Of a DNA stretch of 64,000 bases, positions 38,044 through 47,305 are shown piece by piece. The notes beneath the pieces are model-generated. The model was not told where the DNA came from and searched no databases. It saw nothing but the letters and a program-made list of their open reading frames with translations. Positions within the stretch are counted from its first letter, which is position 1; the number at the start of each line of letters is the position of its first letter. Made by a program: the position numbers and the translations under genes. Source of the DNA: Porphyromonas sp. COT-239 OH1446 (lineage in GTDB: Bacteria; Bacteroidota; Bacteroidia; Bacteroidales; Porphyromonadaceae); contig NZ_JRAO01000003.1 of the NCBI RefSeq assembly GCF_000768875.1, forward strand, positions 119,459 to 183,458, read 5' to 3'.

Positions 38044-38357
38044 TTAGAAATCCTCGGATATATAAGTAGCAGCGAAAAATCTTGTAAGTTGGTAGACTAA
38101 AGAGAGACAACTTAGCAGATTACAGAAATATAACTAGGAGCTCCGTCGAGGCATCAAATAGGGGCGTAGGAGGGGGCAGTGGAGCTTCTATTGAGGTCTA
38201 TATTAGAACTCTCCATCCCCCTAGAGCAATGCTAGGCAAAGGGTATGGCGAGAACCATAGTGATCTAAATGAGGGTCTACAGGGAATGCCTCGCCCCATC
38301 AAGCCACCCATAAGCAAAGAGACGAGGGAGCGGCGAACAGAGAACGAGCCCCCTCCC

Positions 38358-39143
38358 CTAACGAGCGTGGGCCTTGGCCTCCATTTGGGTCAGGGAGATG
38401 AACTGCTCGACCGAGAGCTGCTCGGGACGTAGAGAGAAAATATCCTGCCCATAACCATCATAGTCCGAACCAAAGACCCCACGCAGCGAATTGCGCAGCG
38501 TCTTGCGCCTCTGATTGAAGGCCGCCTTGATGATCCGCTTGAAGTGCTGCTCGCTACAACCCAAGTCTACTCGGCCATTGCGAACGAGCTTGATCACACC
38601 ACTCTTGACCTTTGGGGGTGGGTTGAAGACATGTTCGTCCACTGTAAAGAGATACTCCACATCGTACCAAGCCTGTAGCAGCACGCTCAGGATGCCATAG
38701 TCCTTGTTGCCTGGAGGCGAAGCTAGGCGCATAGCGACCTCTCGCTGCAGCATCCCCGAGCAGACAGGGATGCGGTCTCGATGTTCCAAGAGCTTGAAAA
38801 AGATCTGGCTAGAAATGTTGTAGGGGTAATTGCCGATGAGTGCAAACTCGCCCTCGGGCATCATCTCATCGACAGACATCTCCAAGAAGTCCCCCGAAAT
38901 GATGCGTCCCTCAAGCTGGGGATAATGCCGCTGGAGGTAAGCCACCGACTCTCGGTCAATCTCAATGACCCGAGTATCGTATCCCTTGGCCAGTAGATAC
39001 TGGGTTAGCACCCCCATCCCCGGACCGATCTCTAGGACAGGTAGGTTCGGGTGCGTCTGCAGGGTATCGGCAATGCGCTCGGCGATGCTGAGGTCAGTGA
39101 GGAAGTGTTGGCCGAGGGCCTTCTTGGCTCTTACTTGGTTCAT
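38358..39143 (-). CDS. rsmA: 16S rRNA (adenine1518-N6/adenine1519-N6)-dimethyltransferase
   Basis: RsmA (KsgA) dimethylates two adjacent adenines in helix 45 of 16S rRNA during 30S assembly. I chose the ATG at 39143 (MNQVRAKKALGQHFL) because the family starts with KxxLGQHFL and because a promoter element at 39184-39191 lies between it and an in-frame ATG at 39197. The 261-residue protein has VLEIGPGMGVLT (SAM binding), IGNYPYNISSQIFF (the NLPY-type catalytic motif, here NYPY), and FNQRRKTLRNSL in the C-terminal domain. Confidence 0.94.
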   Translation of the reverse strand: MNQVRAKKALGQHFLTDLSIAERIADTLQTHPNLPVLEIGPGMGVLTQYLLAKGYDTRVIEIDRESVAYLQRHYPQLEGRIISGDFLEMSVDEMMPEGEFALIGNYPYNISSQIFFKLLEHRDRIPVCSGMLQREVAMRLASPPGNKDYGILSVLLQAWYDVEYLFTVDEHVFNPPPKVKSGVIKLVRNGRVDLGCSEQHFKRIIKAAFNQRRKTLRNSLRGVFGSDYDGYGQDIFSLRPEQLSVEQFISLTQMEAKAHAR

Positions 39144-39183
39144 TTCAAGAGAAATCTTAGTATATTTGTTTCGTTTTGCGAAG

Positions 39184-39191
39184 CGAAAGTA
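39184..39191 (-). promoter_or_regulatory. Predicted -7 promoter element for rsmA
   Basis: The minus strand reads TACTTTCG, the TAnnTTTCG-like variant common in the phylum, about 40 bases before the chosen ATG. Confidence 0.45.
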
Positions 39192-39286
39192 CGACAAATT
39201 CGCCGCATCATGCCTATATGTACATAACTAGGGTGTCCAGGCAGAGAGGCCATTACAATAGGCCCGAGCCGAGCCCCAAGCGATAA

Positions 39287-40336
39287 ATGAGACTAAACGA
39301 CAAAGCCAAGGCTCTGCTGCGTACCTTCGTCCCTCTGTTCCTGGGCGTGGGGCTCTTTTGGTTGCTCTACCGTAAGACGGATTTTGAGGCGATCAGGCAG
39401 GTAATTTACTCCGAGGTAAATTACCCCATTCTCTTGGCCAGCCTACTTTGGGGGGCTATGGCTAATATTGTGCGAGGATATCGCTGGAAGCTACTCGTAG
39501 ACCCCATCGTCGATGACGGGGAGAGGCCTCGCCTACTGAACTCCGTACTCACCGTGCTGGGTTCATATACCGTTAATATGGGTATCCCGAGGGCGGGCGA
39601 GCTGTGGCGATGTGCCGAATTCAAACGCTACGAGACCTTATCCTTCTCGGCCCTTTTAGGCACGCTCATCACCGACCGCCTGATGGACGTCTTCGTGCTG
39701 CTGGTGATCCTAGCAGTGGTGATCCTGACCAATCTCGGCTTCTTCGTCGACTTCTTCGAGGCCAATACCTCGGCTTTACATGGTCTACGGAGCATCCTAG
39801 GTTCGGTTTGGCTCTATATCTTCATCGCTGTATCTTTGGCAGCAGTACTCTACATACTGCTGCACATACGCCGCCGCCCCGATGGTCGTATTGCTCTCTC
39901 GCTCAAGACTGTACTACGAGGCCTGGGGAGTATTCGAGCCATGGAGCAGCGCAAGCTCTTCCTCTTCTATACGCTGCTAATTTGGCTGGGTTACTTCGGC
40001 TTCTTCTATACGACTTTCTACGCCTTCAGCTTCACCCAATCTCTGAGCCTAGGCGTGGGGATCATCGCCTTTACGATGAGTGTGATGACGGTCGTAGCCC
40101 CTGTACAGGCAGGCCTAGGCCCTTGGCATTTCATGGTGATCACCACCCTAGTGGCCTTCGGGGTCAGTCGGACAGATGCCTCGGCCTTCGCCCTGATCGT
40201 GCACACGACACAGACGCTCTGGATCACACTGGTAGGTCTGGTAGCGATCCTCATCCTCCCCCTAGTCAATCGGCACTACAAGAGGAGGCTATATGCAGAC
40301 ATAACAGCAACCCCTCACAATACAAGCAACAACTAA
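39287..40336 (+). CDS. Flippase-like membrane protein (lysylphosphatidylglycerol synthetase TM-region family, UPF0104)
   Basis: This 349-residue integral membrane protein has about 7-8 predicted helices. The family segment GYRWKLLVDP near 65-75, the NMGIPRAGELWRC segment (about 100-112; compare the family's PxRxGE) and ITDRLMDVFVLL place it in the LPG-synthase transmembrane-domain/YbhN family. It lacks the catalytic C-terminal aminoacyl-transferase domain of MprF. Members of the family are proposed lipid-linked flippases, but the substrate here is unknown. It precedes pepD by 12 bases. Confidence 0.82.
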   Translation: MRLNDKAKALLRTFVPLFLGVGLFWLLYRKTDFEAIRQVIYSEVNYPILLASLLWGAMANIVRGYRWKLLVDPIVDDGERPRLLNSVLTVLGSYTVNMGIPRAGELWRCAEFKRYETLSFSALLGTLITDRLMDVFVLLVILAVVILTNLGFFVDFFEANTSALHGLRSILGSVWLYIFIAVSLAAVLYILLHIRRRPDGRIALSLKTVLRGLGSIRAMEQRKLFLFYTLLIWLGYFGFFYTTFYAFSFTQSLSLGVGIIAFTMSVMTVVAPVQAGLGPWHFMVITTLVAFGVSRTDASAFALIVHTTQTLWITLVGLVAILILPLVNRHYKRRLYADITATPHNTSNN

Positions 40337-40348
40337 GATCTCAAAACT

Positions 40349-41803
40349 ATGGCTAGCGAAATCAAAACCCTTGCCCCCGAACTCGTGTGGGGCTTCTTCT
40401 ACGACCTCACTCAGATCCCTAGGCCTACGGGACATACCCAGGCCTCGCAGGAGTATGTACTCAGCGTAGCCGAACGCCTGGGCCTGGTGGCCAAGCGGGA
40501 TAATGTAGGTAACATCCTCATCACCAAGCCTGCCACAGAGGGCATGCAGGACAAACCCACCATTACCCTACAGGCCCACCTGGACATGGTACCTCAGAAG
40601 AATAGTGCTACACAGCACGACTTCCTCACAGATCCGATCGATGCCTACATCGATGGTGAGTGGGTACGGGCTAGGGAGACTACCCTAGGAGCAGACAATG
40701 GCATCGGCGCAGCCTATGCCCTCGCCGTCCTAGCAAGCAAAGACATCAAGCATGGGCCTCTTGAGGCTCTCTTCACCATCGACGAGGAGGTCGGCATGGT
40801 CGGGGCCAACGGGCTACAGGCTGGCTTCAGCAAGGGCGACATCCTCATCAACCTCGACTCTGAGGAGGAGGGGCAGCTCTTCGTCGGCTGCGCAGGTGGC
40901 CTAGACGTGCGTGCAGTACTCGAGTATAAGGAGCAGGAGTATCAGCCCGAGAGGGAGGTAGCCGTACGGGTATCGCTCACTGGGCTCAAGGGTGGGCACT
41001 CAGGCATGGATATCATCCTAGGTCGAGCCAATGCTAACAAGCTCATGATCCGCTTCCTCAAAGAGGCTGTATCGTACCATGGTGTGCGCCTCTCCAGCTT
41101 CGAAGGCGGATCGCTGCGCAATGCCATCCCACGAGAAGCCTTCGCCATCATTACCCTACCTGTGGAGGAGGCTGATGGTCTTTGGGAGCTGGCCTCTGAC
41201 TACCTCGACATCTTCCGCAGTGAGTACCATGGCGTAGAGGACGGGATTCAGCTCACTCTCGAGAAGTGCGATATGCCTACTACCCTCGTACCCGAGGAGA
41301 TACAGGATAGCGTCATCCATGCCATCGAGGGCTGTGTCAATGGGGTCATGTCCATGCTGACAGACTTCCCAGGGGTAGTAGAATCCTCAACCAATATGGC
41401 CCGAGTATCGCTATCGAACGGCTGCTTTGAGGCCATCTTCCTCGTACGCAGCTCGTCAGAGACACGCAAAGAGCAGGTCGCCTCAAGCATCGAGAGCATC
41501 ATGACCCTATGCGGGGCAAGTGTAGAGTTCGCAGGGGGGTACAATGGATGGAATCCCAACATTAATTCGCCCATCCTCTCCACCCTGCAGAGGGCCTACA
41601 CCGAGATCATGGGAGAGCCAGCAGGGGTACAGGTGATCCATGCGGGTCTAGAGTGTGGGATCATCCAGGGCGTTATGCCGGAGATGGATATGATCTCTAT
41701 CGGGCCTGACATTCGCTCCCCTCACTCTCCAGACGAACGGGTACATATTGCCTCTGTAGCACGTACTTGGGAGGTACTCAAGCGTTGCCTCGAGTGCATC
41801 TAG
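40349..41803 (+). CDS. pepD: Aminoacyl-histidine dipeptidase (PepD family)
   Basis: PepD is a cytosolic zinc dipeptidase of the M20 family that cleaves Xaa-His and other dipeptides. The 484-residue protein has the metal ligands in LQAHLDMVP, TLGADNGIG, IDEEVGMVGA and LDSEEEGQ, and the final His in IHAGLECGI. Length is typical. It fits the amino-acid/peptide metabolism of Porphyromonas-type bacteria. It lies 12 bases after the flippase-like gene. Confidence 0.94.
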   Translation: MASEIKTLAPELVWGFFYDLTQIPRPTGHTQASQEYVLSVAERLGLVAKRDNVGNILITKPATEGMQDKPTITLQAHLDMVPQKNSATQHDFLTDPIDAYIDGEWVRARETTLGADNGIGAAYALAVLASKDIKHGPLEALFTIDEEVGMVGANGLQAGFSKGDILINLDSEEEGQLFVGCAGGLDVRAVLEYKEQEYQPEREVAVRVSLTGLKGGHSGMDIILGRANANKLMIRFLKEAVSYHGVRLSSFEGGSLRNAIPREAFAIITLPVEEADGLWELASDYLDIFRSEYHGVEDGIQLTLEKCDMPTTLVPEEIQDSVIHAIEGCVNGVMSMLTDFPGVVESSTNMARVSLSNGCFEAIFLVRSSSETRKEQVASSIESIMTLCGASVEFAGGYNGWNPNINSPILSTLQRAYTEIMGEPAGVQVIHAGLECGIIQGVMPEMDMISIGPDIRSPHSPDERVHIASVARTWEVLKRCLECI

Positions 41804-41905
41804 CGCATAGGTACTCAGGAGACAAAACCGATATTATAGTACAAACCGACACGCTCCCCCGAGAGACTGGGCCGAGAGCGCATATTCAATCAAAATCAAG
41901 ACATT

Positions 41906-42793
41906 ATGAGCAAAACAGCTTATGTATTTCCTGGGCAGGGAGCCCAGTTCGTTGGTATGGGCAAGGATCTGTACGACAACTTCCCCAAAGCAGCCGAGCT
42001 CTTCGAGCGAGCAAACGAAATCTTAGGGTTTCGCATCACAGACATACTCTTCGCAGGGACGGATGAGGAGCTCAAGCAGACGAAGGTTACCCAGCCAGCA
42101 GTCTTCTTACACTCCGTTATCCGTGCGATCTGCCTAGGCGAAGAGTTCCGTCCAGACATGGTAGCAGGGCACTCTCTCGGAGAGTTCTCCGCCCTCGTGG
42201 CTGCGGGAGCATTGACCTTCGAGGATGGGCTTCGCCTAGTCTCTAAGCGTGCTCTAGCCATGCAAGCAGCCTGCGAACTCAAGCCCTCGACCATGGCCGC
42301 AGTACTTGGTCTGCCCGACGAGAAGGTCGTTGAGATCCTAGGCGAGATCAAGGACGAGGTAGTCGTAGCAGCCAACTTCAACTGTCCTGGCCAGCTGGTA
42401 ATCTCTGGGACAGTCGAGGGTGTTGATCGTGCTTGCGAGCTTCTCAAAGCCGCTGGGGCTAAGAGAGCCCTTCGCCTAAATGTCGGAGGAGCTTTCCACT
42501 CACCTCTCATGGAGCCTGCTCGTGAGGAGCTGGCCAAGGCCATTGAGGAGACAACCTTCAGCAGACCCATATGCCCCATCTATCAGAACGTGCCCGCCGC
42601 TGCTGTACAAGAGCCTGAGCAGATCAAGGCAAACCTCATCGCTCAGCTGACAGCTCCCGTACGTTGGACAGAGAGCGTAGAGGCCATGATCGCCGACGGA
42701 GCCAACCGCTTCATCGAAGTAGGCCCAGGCAGTGTGCTTCAGGGACTAGTGAAAAAGATCAACAAGAATGTAGAGGCCGAGGGCAGACAGTAG
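41906..42793 (+). CDS. fabD: Malonyl-CoA:ACP transacylase
   Basis: FabD loads malonyl groups on ACP for fatty acid synthesis. The 295-residue protein has the QGAQFVGMG start, the nucleophile elbow GHSLGEFSAL (S90), and the late catalytic His in AFHSPLMEPA. Length is normal and residues are intact. It is ended by a hairpin at 42818-42868. Confidence 0.96.
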   Translation: MSKTAYVFPGQGAQFVGMGKDLYDNFPKAAELFERANEILGFRITDILFAGTDEELKQTKVTQPAVFLHSVIRAICLGEEFRPDMVAGHSLGEFSALVAAGALTFEDGLRLVSKRALAMQAACELKPSTMAAVLGLPDEKVVEILGEIKDEVVVAANFNCPGQLVISGTVEGVDRACELLKAAGAKRALRLNVGGAFHSPLMEPAREELAKAIEETTFSRPICPIYQNVPAAAVQEPEQIKANLIAQLTAPVRWTESVEAMIADGANRFIEVGPGSVLQGLVKKINKNVEAEGRQ

Positions 42794-42817
42794 GCTCTAC
42801 TCCCAGCATCCATACCC

Positions 42818-42868
42818 GAGAGGGAGCAAGCCCGAAGAGCTCTATAGCCTCAGGACTGCTCCCTCTCT
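42818..42868 (+). terminator. Probable terminator after fabD
   Basis: Arms 42818-42828 and 42858-42868 are an 11-bp perfect inverted repeat around a 29-base loop, followed by a T-rich stretch. It separates fabD from the LolE-like gene. Confidence 0.5.
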
Positions 42869-42895
42869 GATTTATCTCTCGATCTTCTCCTACCC

Positions 42896-44146
42896 ATGCA
42901 GCTATTCCTATTTGTCTCTCGCCGCCTCTCCAGCACTACCAAGCAACAGGAGCAGAAGCAGTCCAGTGCCCCTCTCGTACGTCTCTCGATGCTCGGAGTA
43001 GCCCTGTCGGTCTGCGTCATGCTGGTCTCGGTAGCAGTCATCTTGGGCTTCAAGCGTCAGATCGGGCACTTTGCCTATAGTCAGACGGGGCATATCAGCC
43101 TTTGGGCCACAGGAGGAGCATGGCACGACCCCCAGTATCCCCTGCTGCTTACGCCTGAGATGCGAACAGTCCTAGAGCACAACCCAGGTGTTGCAGAGCT
43201 CCAGCCCCTAATCCAGCAGAAGGCCATGCTCAAGGATGAGGATGGCTTCACTGGTGTCGTGCTCTATGGTCTCGAGACAGGTTATCGCAACGAATACATT
43301 GCCTCGAGCATAACCCGAGGGTATATGCCCTCTTTCTCAGACAGAGACAGCGTCGAGCACCCGATAGTCCTGCCCAATCGCCTGGCCGAGGTCATGGGCT
43401 ACGACCTAGGGAGCAAGGTCAGAGCCTACTTCCTAGGCGAGCGCATCCAGGTGCGGGTCTACGAAGTGGTAGGGATATACGAGTCGTCGGGGATAGAGCA
43501 GATGCCCGCTCTCTGCAAGGCCTCGAGCCTGAGACACCTGATGCGCTGGCAGGAGGGGATGTACAACCGACTCATGCTCTTCCTAGACGAGAGATCGGAT
43601 GTGGGAGAGATCCTTACACGCATAGAGCGGTCATTCGAAGAGAATAGCGAGGCCCTGCGGGGGCAATCACTGGCCTATAATAGTGCCGAGGAGCTATTGC
43701 CAGATCTGTTTGGCTGGCTTGAGCTGATCGACTCTAATGTCTATGTTCTACTCACTCTGATGCTGATCGTGGCGAGCTTCACAATGATCACAGGGCTCAT
43801 CATCATTGTGCTCGACAAGAGGCAGCAGATAGGCCTCTTGAAGGCCCTCGGGACAACGGATGTCCAGCTGCGCAAGATCTTCGCCCTCGTGGCAGCACGG
43901 CTACTCGTACGCTCCCTGCTCTGGGGTAACCTCATCGCCCTGGGGCTCTGCCTAGTACAGAAGTACACGAAGGTTATCCACCTAGATCCTAAAAACTACA
44001 TGATGGATGCAGTGCCTATTGCACTCGATCCGCTAGCTTGGCTAGGGATCAATGTTGGGGCACTGGCACTTATCTTGTTAGCCGTATTGCTACCAACAAT
44101 GATCATCTCTCGCATCTCCCCTGCCGAAGTGATGCGCATGGAATAG
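42896..44146 (+). CDS. FtsX/LolE-family ABC transporter permease (lipoprotein release type)
   Basis: This 416-residue inner-membrane permease has one N-terminal helix (about 30-55), a large periplasmic MacB-like domain, and three C-terminal helices (about 280-310, 330-355, 380-405) with the FtsX motif DKRQQIGLLKALGTTD. This is the layout of LolC/LolE, which pass outer-membrane lipoproteins to LolA. No ATPase partner lies nearby. It converges on the periplasmic-binding gene with a 20-base gap. Confidence 0.85.
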   Translation: MQLFLFVSRRLSSTTKQQEQKQSSAPLVRLSMLGVALSVCVMLVSVAVILGFKRQIGHFAYSQTGHISLWATGGAWHDPQYPLLLTPEMRTVLEHNPGVAELQPLIQQKAMLKDEDGFTGVVLYGLETGYRNEYIASSITRGYMPSFSDRDSVEHPIVLPNRLAEVMGYDLGSKVRAYFLGERIQVRVYEVVGIYESSGIEQMPALCKASSLRHLMRWQEGMYNRLMLFLDERSDVGEILTRIERSFEENSEALRGQSLAYNSAEELLPDLFGWLELIDSNVYVLLTLMLIVASFTMITGLIIIVLDKRQQIGLLKALGTTDVQLRKIFALVAARLLVRSLLWGNLIALGLCLVQKYTKVIHLDPKNYMMDAVPIALDPLAWLGINVGALALILLAVLLPTMIISRISPAEVMRME

Positions 44147-44166
44147 AGGTTACGAGGGAGAATACC

Positions 44167-44949
44167 TTACTCTCGGCCAACCTCTCCGAGCCACAGCGAG
44201 AGGCTGTCGAGCAGTACGGGGGCATTGCGTCGGATTAACCACGCACTGCGCAGGCTATAGCTTACAGGCAGGTCGAAGTCGAGCCCCTCGAAGAGCGGGC
44301 TATAATGCTTTGACTCTCGGTCGCTGCAGAGAGTATAGTCTATAGACCCAGCAGCAACCTTCATGATCAGCTGTTCAGTATCATAGAGAGGGTCGAAGTC
44401 CACTGAGATCTTCTCTCCAATCTCCTCAGAGAGATGATCGACGAAGATACGCCATCGGCTGCCCTTGGGCAGTACGATGGTTTTGTTTGCTAAATCTATC
44501 TGCCTGCGGATAAGCGTTGCACTATCTCTGCGCTGCACAAGGTGGAGGGGGCCCGAGAGCTGTTGCCGCACGAGACTAAAGAGCGTAGTATCGACCTCGG
44601 AGGTGCGGGTAATGGGTCGGGTAATCACGTCTACTCGCCCCTCGAGAAGCATCTGTAGGGCCTTGTCTCGATCATTCTCGAGGATCACCTCGACCTCAAG
44701 GCCTGACCGCTCAGAGAGCAGGCGGGCCAGGTCGTATGCGAGGGCAGTACCCACCTCGGCATCAGCCTCGAGGGTGTTATAAACGGCCTGCAAGCGGAGC
44801 CTACCCTCGCAGGCGATCTCGGCATAGTCTCGGCTCAGAGGGAGCTTGGGTTCATCCTCCCCTCGGGCCAGGATGCGTAGGTAATACATCGCCCCCAGCC
44901 CGACAGCGAGCAGAAGAAAATAAAGAGGGAGCAAACGATTGCGACGCAT
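44167..44949 (-). CDS. Membrane-anchored periplasmic solute-binding-like protein (MltF N-domain-like)
   Basis: The 260-residue protein has an N-terminal membrane helix (about 7-25) and a type 3 solute-binding domain (about 45-255). YDLARLLSERSGLEVEV and a DVITRPITRT segment are typical. It resembles the regulatory amino-acid-binding half of MltF but lacks the lytic transglycosylase half, so it may be a stand-alone sensor or transporter component. No permease or ATPase is adjacent. It begins 10 bases after the porin stop codon, which makes the pair an operon. Confidence 0.7.
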   Translation of the reverse strand: MRRNRLLPLYFLLLAVGLGAMYYLRILARGEDEPKLPLSRDYAEIACEGRLRLQAVYNTLEADAEVGTALAYDLARLLSERSGLEVEVILENDRDKALQMLLEGRVDVITRPITRTSEVDTTLFSLVRQQLSGPLHLVQRRDSATLIRRQIDLANKTIVLPKGSRWRIFVDHLSEEIGEKISVDFDPLYDTEQLIMKVAAGSIDYTLCSDRESKHYSPLFEGLDFDLPVSYSLRSAWLIRRNAPVLLDSLSLWLGEVGRE

Positions 44950-44959
44950 AGGCGTGGAG

Positions 44960-47041
44960 TTAGTTGTTTAGGTCGAAGACAATCCCCGCCTGGAAGTGCA
45001 TAGGATTGTAGGGATAGCGGTGCAGGGAGAGGCGATCATTGTCCATGAAGGCCTCACCTAGATTATAGGCTCGAACGTAGAAACGAGCATTCTTAAGACG
45101 GAAGTTGGCGTATGCATTGAGCAGCGGAGCACCTCCACCGATCTGCATCTCCTGCTGAGAAATGAACTGCTGGATCGTCGGGGCATAGGTTGGGGCATAG
45201 TAAGCTGTATGCCAATAAGCCTGTGCCCCAAGATGAATGCGTAGCACTCCAAAGAGTAGAAAGTCTAGCCACATATCGCCCTCGGCAGCAAGAGTAGGCA
45301 GCGGGATAGCCTTCTCGTGCGTAGAGGTTTGATAGGCGGCCGAGAAAGCCCAATTGAGCGAACCAGCCTTGCCCGTATGGCCCATGCGTAGCATGATGAC
45401 CTGAGCTAGATCATCTAGCTGCTGCACCTGCCTCGAGGCATCCCAATAGATATAGTTATTTAGCGTAGCCGTGCGGGCTTCAGCCCAGCTGCCCCAACTA
45501 TCTAGGCTGACACGAGCACCAAGCTCGAGACGGCGAACAAACTGTAGCTCTCGCTCCCCCCACCACTCGTAGGTACCATGATGTCGGGAGGCAAAGTAAG
45601 AGGGTCGATGGTTGAGCAGGCGAGCATCCGCCCCGAGGGAGAAGGCCTTGCCCGCAATGCGAAAGCGAGTACGAATATCTCCCTCCAGGTGCAGAGCCCC
45701 AAGGTCTCGACCGAGGATACCGACCTCGCCTAGGGCGGAGAAATTGAGCCCCTCGCCCGAGGTGCGAGTCATCGTCCCTCCAGCAAAGGTGGAGAAGAAG
45801 CGATCAATCCTCCGGACGTGCCCTACTCGGTCATCGAACATCGAGACCGAATGGTTCTCATTGCGCAGATAGGCCGAAAGGCCAAACTTTACCCACGGGC
45901 GGAAGCCCTCAATGAGCGATAGAGAGAGGGTGTTACTCAGAGAGGTCATCTGCATCGAGTCCTGAGGCTGAATGTACGAAATCAGCTGCCCTGAGGCGGC
46001 ATCCTCTCGCTCTCGGATAATAACAGCAGGGCCGAAGACTTTCTGCCACAGATCATCTTGACTACGAGCATAGAAGGAGCGGCTGCGCTTGTTGTAATAA
46101 ATCGTATGCGTCAAGCTGCCCACGGGGACAAAGACAAGACTGTCAGGCTGCCCCTCCTTGGTCTTCCCATCAGCTTGCTTCTCGGCCTGCCTGGGCTCAT
46201 TTTTGGGGCGATAGCTCCCCAGCTTGTAGCGGTGCATAGCATAGGCATGACCGCTACTAAGGGAGTTGATCAATCGATCCGAGGAGATCAGCACGGGAAT
46301 GTCCCTCGAGCCAATGCGTACACGCCCATTGGTGTATTTGTCGGGGTTGCGCAGGTAGTCTAGGTCAGTTACCCCTCCATTCTCCGTCATGCGGTGGCGA
46401 TCGTTGGCCACGTAGGCGTAGAGGTCGTATCGGTCTGAAGTGTAGCTGCCGAAGATGCGGTAACGGGTACTCTTGTTCTTGTTCGATTCGTAGAAGCCGA
46501 AAGCATTGGCTCGGTTGAAAGTCCCCCCTAAGTTAAGGTGCTTGCCAAGGTTCGTCGAGAGGGTCAGATCGAGGAGCTCCTCCAGTGTATCGTCAGCGAA
46601 GAGCATCTTCTGATAGCGAATGAAGGTGAAGGGGGACTTGGTATCATACCAACGAACCTCCTGAGGGTTGAAGAGCAAGCCTTGGAAGCCCGAGAAATAA
46701 ACGAAGTCGGGCAAACGGACAGCTCGATCGAAGAAGATCTTACTCTGCCACGGGCTGTAGGTATTGCCCAGGTAGGCAACAGCCATCGAGCGACGCTCGG
46801 CAGAAGTGAAGCTATGCGTGCCTCTAGTTAGGGTGTCGGGCATCTCTACTTGCTTGACCTGTGCACTGATCGGGTGTATGCTGTAGGCCTTGAGTTTATC
46901 GCCACGAACGACTCGCTCTTCATCGCTGATGCGCTTCTCCTGCTTGACTTGATAAGCGGAAGGATCACTCTGTCCAAGAGCTGGAGAGAGAGAGAGAGCT
47001 GAGAGGCCCAGGCTTATTAGGATAGATCTCATGAATTTCAT
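44960..47041 (-). CDS. Bacteroidota putative porin
   Basis: This 693-residue protein matches the 'putative porin' barrel family of Bacteroidota: a signal peptide (about 1-23, ending SPALGQ), PDFVYFSGFQGLLFNPQEV-type segments, and a long series of amphipathic beta strands ending in an aromatic strand at residues 683-693 (FQAGIVFDLNN). Substrate unknown. I chose the ATG at 47041 over a GTG at 47050 because the GTG lies on the promoter element; the ATG at 47032 is also possible. Confidence 0.82.
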   Translation of the reverse strand: MKFMRSILISLGLSALSLSPALGQSDPSAYQVKQEKRISDEERVVRGDKLKAYSIHPISAQVKQVEMPDTLTRGTHSFTSAERRSMAVAYLGNTYSPWQSKIFFDRAVRLPDFVYFSGFQGLLFNPQEVRWYDTKSPFTFIRYQKMLFADDTLEELLDLTLSTNLGKHLNLGGTFNRANAFGFYESNKNKSTRYRIFGSYTSDRYDLYAYVANDRHRMTENGGVTDLDYLRNPDKYTNGRVRIGSRDIPVLISSDRLINSLSSGHAYAMHRYKLGSYRPKNEPRQAEKQADGKTKEGQPDSLVFVPVGSLTHTIYYNKRSRSFYARSQDDLWQKVFGPAVIIREREDAASGQLISYIQPQDSMQMTSLSNTLSLSLIEGFRPWVKFGLSAYLRNENHSVSMFDDRVGHVRRIDRFFSTFAGGTMTRTSGEGLNFSALGEVGILGRDLGALHLEGDIRTRFRIAGKAFSLGADARLLNHRPSYFASRHHGTYEWWGERELQFVRRLELGARVSLDSWGSWAEARTATLNNYIYWDASRQVQQLDDLAQVIMLRMGHTGKAGSLNWAFSAAYQTSTHEKAIPLPTLAAEGDMWLDFLLFGVLRIHLGAQAYWHTAYYAPTYAPTIQQFISQQEMQIGGGAPLLNAYANFRLKNARFYVRAYNLGEAFMDNDRLSLHRYPYNPMHFQAGIVFDLNN

Positions 47042-47049
47042 AATCGACA

Positions 47050-47057
47050 CAAAGTTA
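47050..47057 (-). promoter_or_regulatory. Predicted -7 promoter element directly upstream of the porin gene
   Basis: The minus strand reads TAACTTTG followed by TG, matching TAnnTTTG. Eight bases separate it from the ATG at 47041, so the mRNA leader is only a few bases (or about 14 if the ATG at 47032 is used). Confidence 0.6.
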
Positions 47058-47195
47058 ATCTTATTCTCTCAGCCCTTATACACCCCGAGCACAGCTCTCT
47101 ATGGCGGCAAGATCGCCCTCCCCTGATCAGAGAGGTCGCAAAGAGATCGAACTCTCGCTGATTGAGAAGATCAATCTAGTTTTTAGATCATATAA

Positions 47196-47233
47196 AAGGC
47201 TCTAAAGCTTTTAATAAAAAGCTTTAGAGCCTT
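47196..47233 (-). terminator. Terminator of the hflX-hemH-fucosidase operon
   Basis: Arms 47196-47212 and 47217-47233 form a perfect 17-bp stem with a 4-base loop. On the minus strand a short T run follows, as expected for an intrinsic terminator 70 bases after the fucosidase stop. Confidence 0.8.
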
Positions 47234-47305
47234 AGTGGTCGATCACTCGCAAAGGGTGCGTGAGACCTTAAGAGCTATGAAGTAGCCGACCGAAGAAGTG
47301 AATGA

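Noticed and set aside
39144-39197. N-terminal extension of RsmA
   Set aside because: It overlaps the likely promoter and RsmA proteins start near the KALGQHFL segment.
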